Origin: Melanocharis versteri
Taxonomy: Eukaryota; Chordata; Aves; Passeriformes; Melanocharitidae
DNA: 64,000 bases
Reading direction: 5' to 3'
Assembly (NCBI GenBank): GCA_013397845.1
Contig: VZTG01000483.1
Coordinates: 637,766-701,765, forward strand
The first letter of the stretch is position 1. Every line of letters begins with the position of its first letter. A program made the translations under genes and the position numbers. The notes under the pieces were generated by a model that did no database searches, was not told the DNA's origin, and was given only the letters and a program-made list of their open reading frames with translations. Positions 1 through 12,200 of the stretch are shown piece by piece.

Positions 1-15
1 TGAGGCAGTGCTCAC

Positions 16-218
16 CTCAAAAACGTCTTGGGCTCTTTGGGTGGCATTGGCTGTGGTAGTGGTTTGCTGCTGTTGAACTCAATATCGTGGATGGGTGAGT
101 TATGAATGGGGTCCAGGCGGTTTGGATGTCCATTGCCCACCACTCCGCTAGATTCCAGAGCACTTAGATTGGGGACACTCACAAACCTGTTTGTTGATTT
201 ATCGTTCTTCTTCTTTTG
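16..218 (-). CDS. FAM184A: FAM184A exon P: conserved C-terminal tail (residues 994-1060 plus two bases)
   Basis: This is a 203-bp exon, phase 0 in and phase 2 out. The acceptor is aatgcag and the donor is GAG|gtgagc just inside the window edge, leaving a split serine codon. It begins QKKKNDKSTNRFVSVPNLSA and continues as a Pro/Ser/Asn-rich tail (NGHPNRLDPIHNSP, then EFNSSKPLPQPMPPK). It is not coiled coil yet is about as well conserved as the coils. Relative to remembered human sequence the Pro after KS is missing and one Val is gained after SSGV. The final coding exon (about 27 residues) lies outside the window. Confidence 0.95.
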
Positions 219-3200
219 CTGCATTAAAAATAACAAACGTAAGGAAGGCTTCTTGCACTAGGACAGATGAGGACATTGGCTGATTTAGAAGTTTTATTGA
301 TGGCTGGTTTGGAGTTTTTTTGAAGGAGAGGAATTGGGACAGATTGGGCTCTTTTTCCAATTGTAGTTTTCTGTTTGCTTTGACCTGAACACCACAAATT
401 TTCACAGAAAAATCGAATTTCTAATCAAGATGATTAAGTTATTATGACTTAGTGTAATAATCAATGAGTACATCACATGAGTATATGATATTTCAATATA
501 ACATTTTTGGTTATATTGAAACATTGGTTCTATTTAAACATATATTGGTTATATTTAAACATTGGAGATTGACAATCTTGTGGAAAATTTCCTTTCAGTC
601 TGTTACACCTTTCATGTTTACTTAAATCTTTTCTTCATATCCATGAAACAGCTCTGCTATCAAATGCAATTACAGCAAATTTAAATGATAAAAAACCACA
701 CTCCACCCCATCACTGAGGCACATTTTGGTAACTGGACCATGAAAGCTAGAAAAGCACCTACACTTCTTTCACAACAATTACACCCTCACAGTCAGCAAA
801 GCATTATAGCAATACAGCTAAAGATAGAAATATTACTGGACAGGGGGTCCAGTTTCTTGCACAAAGAAAAGGCCTGGCTTTGATGCTAATACAGCTGCCA
901 CTTCTAGACACCAGATGGCACAACTGAACACGTTTCTTTTCATAATACTCTCTGTACTTCTCTTGATAGTATTTCAAGGGACTCAAAATATTGAGGAAAT
1001 CTATTTTTATATCACTGTTTTACATTCCAGAACACATCATACAAGGGAGTCAGTACTCATCCTCTCTGTTTTTACAGATATTTTAATGCAGAAGGATGTT
1101 TCAAATAATTCTATCACTTTTCTTTTAAATGACTGTCTGACAGGACATGGTGTGTATTTTCTGACTTCTATCACATTTTTCATGCCCAAAATAAAAAACT
1201 AAAATTAAAAGTACCTTATTTCCAAAAATAGGGGTTTTTGACGTACACAGAGCAATGAAAAAATCCCTTGCTCAGAAATACAATGAATTATGTATTATTT
1301 GAATATATAATAAATAATTTCTTTCAATTACTTATACGCAACTGTAACAAAGCAGCTAGGAGAAAAACCCCTCAAGGGCTTATAAACTACATAAATTTCA
1401 ACTAAATAAAGTGAAAAACAAGTGGAATCTCATGTTATTTCTATATAGTATTTTCCAGCAGAATTCTACGTGAAACAGGAGAGCTGCTCTATTCGAGGGT
1501 AGGCACAAGTTCAGACGGAGACAGACAAGAGCCCTATTATTTGTTTCCACACAAATCTCTTAGGCTCTCTGCTAGCTTTGAGTTCAGTGCCTGACCTCTC
1601 CCGGGTTGGCAGATGCAAATGATACTAACTGCAGACACATACTCATGGGTGTGTTTGTCAACATACAATTAAAACACCCTGACAATTTAACAGAAAGCTA
1701 TAATAGGAAAAAAGTGGGTTTTAAGCATCACAGTGAATGATCATCAGCAACAAAGGATTAAACTAAGATTGTCCCATACATGTCTGCTGTAGTAGTTGAA
1801 GAAGCAAGAAATAAGAAGAAATAGTTTGGCAAAAGTAATCAACTGTATGTAAAATACACTTGCGAGACAATATTTGCTGTAATTAAAACAGTGTGTTAAG
1901 CAAACTGTAGTTAAATCTGTGTGCTCCAGAATTGGCTCATTTCTGAAAAATGTATGTTATCCATGTAAGTGCTTAGAAAAATACTACTATTTATATAATA
2001 TTCTCTATAAAAGAGTCTGTGCTTCTGAGGCAGTCAAATCTGGAGAGAGAAAACTGTGTGTATTGTTTCCATGAAATTCATGCAAAGTATTAAGAAACTT
2101 TAGATGTAAGAATGTAATACTACACTAAACAGATCCATCGCAGAAATTAGAGAAGCTCTAACACATACTGCAATGGCTGTAATTTTGCATCAATATGCAA
2201 AGTCTGTAGTAAGTCATAACTTCTGTCTTTTTTTACAAAAAAAGAAAAGAGAATGAGATTTTCAGTTTCTTTGTAATTCATTCTCCAATAACACAGTACA
2301 TGCTTTGACAAAATAAAGTAACATAGTCCACAACTCATGAAATGAAAGATCAGAATGTTCCGGCATACAAGACACTTTTAAAGTCTAAACATTTTAAATG
2401 ATAGAAGAATATTACAAAAATATGCAAATTATCACTATGGAAATCCGATGCTGAAGTACTTTCCCCAAACACTTCAGATTTCACATAAAACACAAGGTTA
2501 TATACTAGACGGTTACATTTCACATCTTTATAAATGGGTGGTTCAGACAGACTTCCAATATTTTTAAACAGCCATTGAAATTGTATCTGGAAGTCCTGGT
2601 ATTGCCTCTAATGGGCCCAAACTAATTTCTTTTATGCAGTTAACATAAAAATTAGGCATCCAGATAAGCTTGTGAGAGCTGCTGGGCTCGTGAAAATCAT
2701 GAGAGAATACTGACATTTTGCAGCAGAGATTGTGCAGAACTGTGAAATACGCTGATCTGATGTGAAACTGCAGTAAGGCTGGCTAAATAACACAGCCTGG
2801 TCTCAAATAATGGAGCTAGACTTCCTTTTAAATAACGTGAGCCTGAACTTTGATCACTGAAGCTCTTGAGCATCTGAGCTGCTCAGATTGTGCCCCTTGG
2901 GTTTTAGCCTCTGCTTCAGAACCTTCCCGACTTCTGTCTCTACAGCTGGGACAAATCTCTTCCCCTTCCATGCTAGTGAAATAACCTATGGGTTATCACA
3001 AGGAGGAAGGAAATGTCAGAGGACTCACTCCTGAAGTGGTGAAAAGAAATAGTATTTAGGTACCCTACCACAGTCTATTCACATTCCTCATGAAGGAATG
3101 CTGCTGGCTTTTGAAGGCACAGGAAGGCTACTATGCCTGTGTGTACAGTAGCCTTCCCCGGCTGCTATTCAGCAGGATGAAGAGAACTGGCAAAGGTTGC

Positions 3201-6200
3201 TGCTGAAGTGCTTTCACTTGTCTAGGTGGTGACAATAACTGAGAAGGCTAGAGACTGACTTCTGTCTCTTGCAGCCTCCACTGTCCATACTGGTTTGTCA
3301 CTCCACTTCTCCAATCTTACTCTACATCTTTCCCCCTTCAGACTCATTCCATGCCCTTCTCACATACTTCTCCTTCCCCTTTTTACCCTTATTCCCTTCC
3401 TTTTAGTGTCCCCTCTCCCTGTTTTATACTCTTCCATCCCAAGCGCTTCCCAAAAAGTGCGAAGTCCTCTTGCACTTTCCATAATAATCAAGAAAAATTA
3501 CAAAACTAAAACCAGAGTGGTGTCACTGCTCTCTGTTGCATGATACAGTTCTGCCCTCTATTGCCCTTCTGTCACTTTTCCATTTTAAATTTGCAGTTTT
3601 GTGATAAGGAACTGTGTTTTATGTCACACATGTCAAGCAAACCAGGGAAACAGCATCAGTGGATCTCTCAACAGCACAAAAGAAACAAGCCTACACAAAA
3701 ATAAGTAGACAAATGGAAAACTATGTTTCTTGTTTTGAACATGTCTGTTAAGAGTGATTTACGTATAGATGCAGGTACACACACATACACATATATATTT
3801 TCTTTTTACTATATCTTAAGTTTAGATTTCTTTTTCTTTACTTTAGCAATGAAGTCCATGGAACATACCTTCACCAATGGATTAATAACACCAACATTAG
3901 GGCTTGCATTAAACATTTTGTTGTAGTTAGTCTCCCTGTTTACTAGTTCCAGCTGATAGAACTTTTTGTCCTCCTAAAAAGAACAACAGATAGAAACTTC
4001 TTTTTATGCATTTTCAATCAGTTAGTGGCCAAATCTGCCTGTAAAAGGTTCTCAAATAAATTTATGTTTACATTTTAAAATAAACTGGTAATCCTAAAAA
4101 TTGCATTTCATGTTTATATATTATTATATGGAATCATCTAAATAATTTCTATTTATGCAGTTCTATGGTCCTGAGAGTGAGCACAGCCTGATGGATTATG
4201 TACTGCGAAAGACTCAGTATAGTTATAAGCTGATCTTTAATCGACTTTGATTTCCTCATTCCTTCTTGCTTCTTAATGGGGATCTAATCAGACTAACCCA
4301 AGTCAGGGTGTTGTGCTCTGAATCTGGGAAGCTCAGTGGGTCAGGAGCTTGGTCTTAGAAACCTCACAGAAGAGACTTTCTTATATGGCTTACATGACTG
4401 GCTTGTCCCACGACTGGAGGCAGGAGACATCAGATAAAGGATGTACCAAAATACATCTTGTAATAATGTATTATGCTTGATTTTGGAAAACACTCTGTAT
4501 CTAATTAGTTTTACTATTATAAGTCACTGAAACCAGAGGAATAATGAGTTAAAGAATATGAGTAACATGCTTGCAGGATTGGTTCTTTAAATACATTTCA
4601 AACACTTTGAATCAGATTAACTTTTGTATTTGTCAAGATATTACACTAAGAGAGCATAGAAGTCTTACAATCAATTTCTTTATGAGCTGGTCCCGCTCTG
4701 CAATTAGGTCTTTCAGTTCTGAGATAAGCTGCAAGTCTTCTGGTCTTGATTCTCTGTTTTTATATTTTTCTTCCATTTCTTCTAAACTTTATAGAAAAGA
4801 AGAATACCCCCTTTAGCCTGATCCAGTGTTAAATGATGAGTGAATAGTCACATTTTTGATATAAGTGCAAAAGAGTTCAGGGAGTAAAAACAGAAGATTA
4901 CTTTCTTATCACCTTGAAGGAATTTCTATGTTCCCCTTCTGCTTTAGATAGTTAAGAAACAAAGCAAACCAAAAAAACACCAATAACCATAACTTTTGCT
5001 CCAGCAACTAATAATCTAGCGAACATTCTAAAAACTTAACATCCTTCCTGTGCATGCACTACTACATTTTTGAAAAAAGGCCATTTGTAAGTCAGGCTGA
5101 AAATAAGGCATTCAAAACCAGAGCGTCTTCCTCAGTTCACGTGGAACATACTGGAGCAGAAGATACCCAAGAACACTGAAGACTAATACGAAACTAACTC
5201 CTCTCTACAAAAGCTACTTAGTACCATTAGAGATGAAATAAAGGAATGAGCTGCAAAACAAAAGGAATAACACTTGGATATTAGGATATCTAATGTAACA
5301 ACTGATAAACATTTGAAAAGTAAACTAAGAGGAAACTTGAAATGCCTGATGGGAAAGCATTAAAGGAGAGAAGTGAAATAAGCCAACTGAGAGAGGAATT
5401 GTACAAATAACTGCATAAATATCCCTTTTTCTTAAAGAACAAGTTTTGAAGACATGACAATTTCAAATGATTGTGTCTCTTTTAAACTAACAACATGCTC
5501 ATGATGCTAAATACAGTTTCAAAGGAAAGTACTAAAATATGTGTCTCACATATTCGGCCCTCATGCAGATTAGTAAACCAAGTATCAGAACAGATTCAGA
5601 AAATTTAGCAAATTTAGTGAAAAAAGAAAAAAAATCCCAATCAAATGCTGATAAAAATCTATTAATTAATTTGAATCTAAATCAGGTCAAGCTTAATTCC
5701 ACAAGAATTAAACAAACTGTAGACACCTGGAAGTAGACATAATTTTTCACTTCAGATAAATATCTTCTCTTCAAAAGCAATTATGTGATTTTTACTTTGA
5801 TTTGCAGCTGAAAAAGCAATTAATATTAAATTACATTGATAATTTAATAACCTTCAAATAACCCGTACATATTCAGAGAAGATTATATAATGTATTTACA
5901 TAAAACAATATGAATGAGAACAACGTGATTGTTTTTACTTGCAGAGAAGGCATTTGACTCAGCAGAACAGAAATAGCCTCAGCTGGCTTAATTTTTGTGT
6001 ATACTTTTTATGCTGGGTTAAGCTATTGTATACAGATCCCTTGAGTACAGTACATAGTTACACACAGCTGTCATTTTATTTTCAGATACTTCAGAGAACT
6101 GGGGTTTTTTTTCCGTTGCAAATAGATAATTTGTAATTTAAAGACTTTAGTTGTAGAGCCTAATTAATGACATCCACTCTCAATTATTCCAAGACAGATT

Positions 6201-9200
6201 CTCCATTTCACAAACATTCATGAGGCCATGCTTTAGGTGAAGCTGAACTTGGGAACAGTTACTTGAGAAACAGCTGCATAAAACTTCTCTGGGTTTGTGG
6301 GGGGGGAGGATGGGGGTGGGTTGTTTTTTCGGGTTTGTTTTGTTGGGGGTTTTTGTTTGTTTTGGTTTGGTTTTGTCTGTTTGGTTTGGTTTTTTAAAAT
6401 TTGTTTGTTTTTCTACTAAGTTTCTTCTTTGGACAGCTTCTTGCTTCAATGTAAATAGAGAAATAACACACTGAAAGCCAGGTCAGGGCACCCTGGAGGA
6501 TGCTTGCTAATTTTAGGCCAGTGGCTGCTTCCTCAAAGCTCTAAACTGAGAAAGAATGAGGAGTAGAAAACCAGCTAAATTCAGAAAATTCCTGGACACT
6601 GAGAAGCAAACAACTTAATGCAAAAAACATGTAGGGTAAACAGTTCAAAACAGTTCTGGTGGCTGCTCATAGGCCTGTTTCTCATACAAGAAAAATGCAG
6701 CAAACAGGAGGTAGCTTACATCTAATTTATTGAATGGCAAGGTATCATATTTATCAGGGCATAAGTGTGCATGTGGACAATTACAAGGGAGTGAGAACTA
6801 GAATTTTATAACCATTTTATTTGAAGACAGTTTCTGAGGGCTCATTACCCAGAACAAGCTAGATGCATTTTGGCTTGACTGTCCATTTGTAACTGATATT
6901 ACTTAGAAAAGTTTTCTATCAAAAACTTAGAACCAATTCTTCTCTCTGCCATAAATCTTCTGTGCTGTAAATACAAATCCCTCAGTGACAACTTTGTGGC
7001 AGGAAGCCCTCAATGTGCAATGAAACCTGAGCCAGAAACTGTGACCAAATGGGTAACATCACAGAGACAGAGAATGAAGGATGTGGAAGACAGGAAAACA
7101 CTGGTTGGTGACGCACTATTACATCACTTCTGCCAGCATTAGGTGGTCTAATCCCATGTGGCATTTTGACTCAGAGAAACTCTTAGGCCTTCTGTTATTG
7201 ATATGCTCATACAATCCATTTCAGACACTAATTTTCCTTATGCTACCAAACCTGAAAATGTTTGCATCACTCATACTACAATCTCACTTCTCAGTAGTAG
7301 TAAATACTGTACTGTTTATAAACTTGTGGAAGAAATTCTTGTGTTCTCAAAAAGATGTATTAAAGTTTGAGAAATAACGCTTTCTCCAATTTTCTAGGAA
7401 CTGCACTGATTTAATATCTTTCCTACCTGAAATTTTTTGGTCTTAAACCCTTAACAATCTACCCCACTAAATTCCCCTAAAGATCATAGAATTGTGTTGC
7501 CTAAAGAATGCAAGATTAGGCCCCATACTTTATTGAAGTATTTGTACATCTGCATCTCTGCAGTATCTTTAGGAACTTATGGACACCAGAATAAACTATT
7601 CACTCAAACGCAGCTACATACAAATTTTTTAATGCAACAAAACTTACGAAATTTGTAAAGCTGAATTAATTTCCTTGAGCAGCTCTTGGGTCTTATTAAA
7701 ATCTGCCAGCATGCTTTGTTTCTCTCTGATGTGATCTGCTGTCAAGACATCCAGCTCTTTCTCATGTTTCTTGCTTAAATCTTGCTCATGCATCCTGTTT
7801 AATTTAGTTTTTGTTAAAAAAAGAGTTATTCTAAAATCAGACTTTCTTCTTCATCATGATTTTCTGCCATGCTTCTAATGGCTTTTACATAATATCAGAC
7901 AACACAGAAGGAATTACTGATTCATCAAAGCCCACTACTTACTGTTCTCCAATCTTCTAGCTTATTTCATGGAAAATGCATCTCCTTTAATGCTTTTTAA
8001 AATAAACAAACATAATGAATTTGAAAAAAAACTCACCAAAAACCAACACTTGAGTGAACTGCTACTACCATATGCCAAAATGTGTCACTGAAATGCCACT
8101 TAACTGCACAGCATAGTCACTAACTTTACTAGTAAAGGGCATAGCTTTACTAAAGAAGACTAAATGATATGTAACATGACTTGATTAAGAGGATAAATTT
8201 AAAACTGCAAATGGTAATTTTTTTTTTAAGTAAAATGGTAAGTGAAACAATACAGGTTTGAATTTGGAGTGGAAAAATTCATACCTGATCTGTTGGTTGG
8301 ATTCACTGTGTATTCTAAGAATTTCTTTCCCTTTAAACTCTAATTCCTTCGTCAATGCACTTATATTTTCATGAAGATGCAGAATCTCTTTGTCCAGTTC
8401 AGCTATATGATGGTCTCGGTGTCTCAGTTCATCTTGTAGATCTGATATTCGGCATAAAAATTCTTTTTCCTATGATATAAGTAGCAGCAGCAAGAAGTAT
8501 TTTAGATAGAATTGTTTCTCAGAGGTGATGCCTACAATACTTGCTTTTGGAAGACAACAGCTGAGCAGAATTTTCCATCCAATAGACAATTTTTTTCTGT
8601 TTTTGATGCTGACACAAATTATAATCAAAGCGAAGGGCTTTTTTATTGAGTACAAGTACAAAGAAAGAAGAAATCAAAGTTATGTAATAAATTATTTCCA
8701 CTTGCAAAGGAAGTTAAAACCCATGATTATCATTGCCTGTTAAAACTGGTGTAGCTCATCACATTTTCCTTTTGCCCACACGTACAATAAAAAAAAAAAC
8801 AACAGGCATCACTAAGATCCAGGGCCTGGGCATTTCACTTTCTCTGCCTCGTCAGCATACGATCCAGAGAAACATTCTTTTCCCTCACAGCCCCATTCAA
8901 TGGGAGAAGACTGCTCAAGATGTATGCCCTGCACAAACAAAAACTGATTCAGAAGTCTCCTATCTTACAAATATATACAAGGGTCAAAAATACCTTGCAG
9001 CACAATATGTGTTAAGTAGTTTATGTTAAATTTATCTTGTGTCCAATAAATCAAGAAAAGTAATTTTTTTTTTTGCATAAGAAATTCCAATGAAGTTAAT
9101 ATCTGGCATATTCAGCTGCAGCCCGTTCCAATGGCTTTGATAATGAATCTCCTTGGTTTAGAAATGTCTGTAATGAAAACAACTTTTTCAGAGTTTTCTA

Positions 9201-12200
9201 TTTCCATCTATTCCACTTCTTACAATTTCACAATAATTAATGACCATATAGTTTGCACCGAGAAAATCAGCAGATATTCCAAAATAGTTTGATGTATAAT
9301 TGTGTTTTGTGCCTTCATGCCTCCAGGAAATACAAACATATCCTAGTGCACAAATTTCATAGGGCATCTTTAAGAGCAAACCATTAAAAATAAATATATC
9401 TCCCTATAAAAAGACTACGCCAAAATTATAAAAAAAGCAGATGAAAAATTTACATCCACACATTTAAATATTTCAGAAAGTAGCAAATACAATCATCCTG
9501 ATCAGACCACTCTGCATCTTGTTTAACTCTGATCCTGTGAACTGATGAGCATTCTAACACAGGAAACCTCAGTAACTGCTTTGCCTTCAGTACAACCAAA
9601 GCTCATGTTTAGCAGATCATTATACTGAGGCAAAAAGTATATCCTATTTGATTGGATCAAACACCAGTTCTTGTAATTTAAACTTTTTTTCTGACATCTC
9701 ATTTAGGTGTCAGACTCTAGACTTAAAACAACATGTGACTGAAACTATGTCCTCCTAAATCCTGCATGACAGCACCAAGTTTTTGCCTCTGGTGCTCACA
9801 CTGTTAAACCAGCAAGGAATAGCTAAAAAAGGCCTCATCTTTGACTGTCTCCAGTTTTATGTAAAGGCTATGCCCAACCAACCCTGTTTCCTCTGTTAAT
9901 ATATTTCTAAACCTGCTCCTCCTCCTTGGTGCTGGAGTATCAGTAAATAAATCTTGAAAAGCCTATTATATAGGCAAATAAAGAAGTAATTTTCTGGTCC
10001 TCTTATTTCCAGGAGTCTGGCTTTCAATAGAGCTTAAACTTTGAATTTTTAACTACTAGCAGAAAAACTGATCGTGTATAAAATGAAAAATGAAAGATAA
10101 AAGGTGAATGAATCAGTTTGCTACTGAAAGCAAAGGTAGTTCATACCGGCTTTGGGGGCTTGTTTTTGGTGGGGTTTTTTGTGTACTCTTCAGTTTGAAG
10201 CAATTGTTTGATTATAAGCAACCACTTCTTTTGCCAGATCTCTTAGGCTTCAAAGAGAAACAGCTTTTTCCTTCCTGCTGCCAGCTGAGGATGAGTACAG
10301 TTTTGCAAGAATGGGCACTTGCCTCCCATGGGAAGCCAAGGTGCTCCCAGATGGCTGCACAGTTCTGAGAGGAAACTACCTTCATATGGGGGCCTTTTCT
10401 AGGCTTTGAACGAGGTTTGTAGAAGGCAGAAAAACTAAGAAAGAAAGTTCAGGAAACTGGTAGGAACGCATTAGCTGCTGGTGCCAGATGATTTTGAAGG
10501 ATTACATGTTTGTTGTTTGTTCACAACAGTTCTTGCCTCCAGCAAAGGGAAAAATTAATATTGATCATGCCATTTTACAGCCAGTTACCAGCCACGGCTC
10601 CTACCTGTCGCCTGCCGAGTTCTATGCTTCTTTCAAGCTCCATTTTGGCAGCTACCAGTTCTTGTTGATGGTTGTGCCTCAGCTGGTCAATTGCTGCTGC
10701 ATGTTGGTGGTTGAGCTCTGAGCGCAAGGAAGCTGGTTACCATGAACAAAGAGAGAAGTTTATTTACGTTAATTAACAGTACAGTCCAGCTCCATCTAGT
10801 ATTGCTGCTGACCTAAAACACACTTTACATCAGCTAAGTAACTGTCCGGCATTCTATTCCTGGTGCTTTCTGAAAACATCAGTTCTCCATTGGGAACTTC
10901 GGTCACTCACTCCTTACAAAAGAGCTTTAAGGGTGAGATATTTCAAAAGTGGAGAGTCTAGGCTTACCTGTTAAAGCTTACAGTGATTTTAAGAGGGACA
11001 CTTACGTCAACACTGAATGACTCAGAGACACTACAGTGTTATGATATACACACACACACACACGTGTGTGTATATTTGCATGAGTGGAAATAATGATTTT
11101 GGATCCATTTTCAAATTTGAAAATAGTATACCTAACATAGCTTTTCCTTCATCTTCCAGCTCAAATCTTAGAGTCTGAAGTTCCTGTTCCATCTCCAATT
11201 TAAAGCCTTCCATGGCTTGTTTATGTGTTTCTTTCAGTGCATGAAGTTCTTCTGAGTGCTTCTGTTGTAAACGTTCTTCTAATTCCTACGAAATCAAAAT
11301 TGACAAAATTTGTTCTACACCAACTTAGAGAATTTATAAAACATTACACAGTAAACAACTGGAAACAAAAAGCAGGCATTTACATACTCTAGGAAAAAAA
11401 TGCACTAATATTACTTGTATTTTCTTATCCTCCTACTATGTTTTTTCTTTTCAGTGGTTGATGGTTACCAAGATTACCTGTGCACAAAACCTGTTTGGCT
11501 CACAGCTGGAAAAGAGAAAAAATCAATCCATGGATATATCTACAATAACAAGCAATGTAATAAGGTGCAGATCCATAGATGGGTTTAGTGCGCACACAAT
11601 ACACATTTGGGGACTTCTGCTCCCGAAGGACACCCATGTTTACTCCCTATGGAATTGTATGAAGGATAACGTTCCTGGTACACGTCTTCTGACTTCATTT
11701 AGAACAAAAGGAGCCCACTGTGTGCTCCAAGACCAGTCTGTGATGTGAACCAAAGTACAGTAAGGGCACAGAGTGGGAAAACTGATTGCAAAGGCACACT
11801 CTGGAGCTGAACTTAAAAAACCTCAAGCTACCCCTGCATTATGTACTATGCATGACCAAAATTCCAATTTTAAAGCTGGTTTTGTCCAAGTTTAAGAAAA
11901 GTATCTTGGGTGGGGCATGAAAATAATCTTGCAAGTCACAGAACGTAGCTTATACAATTTTTAACACAATGAAAATATAAAATACATTGCAAAGGAGTCT
12001 ATTGACAGAAAATACACGCAAAATTAACTATAATGGAAAATTCCTACTCAAAATCAAAACAAGAATATAATATTAAGGGTAACAATGTCAATCCACCATA
12101 AAGAAATGCATGTGTTGATAATTATTTTACATATATATACACACACGCCCATATATGTGCATATAAAGCAAGACATGAAACAATGCCAGTATTAAAGATT

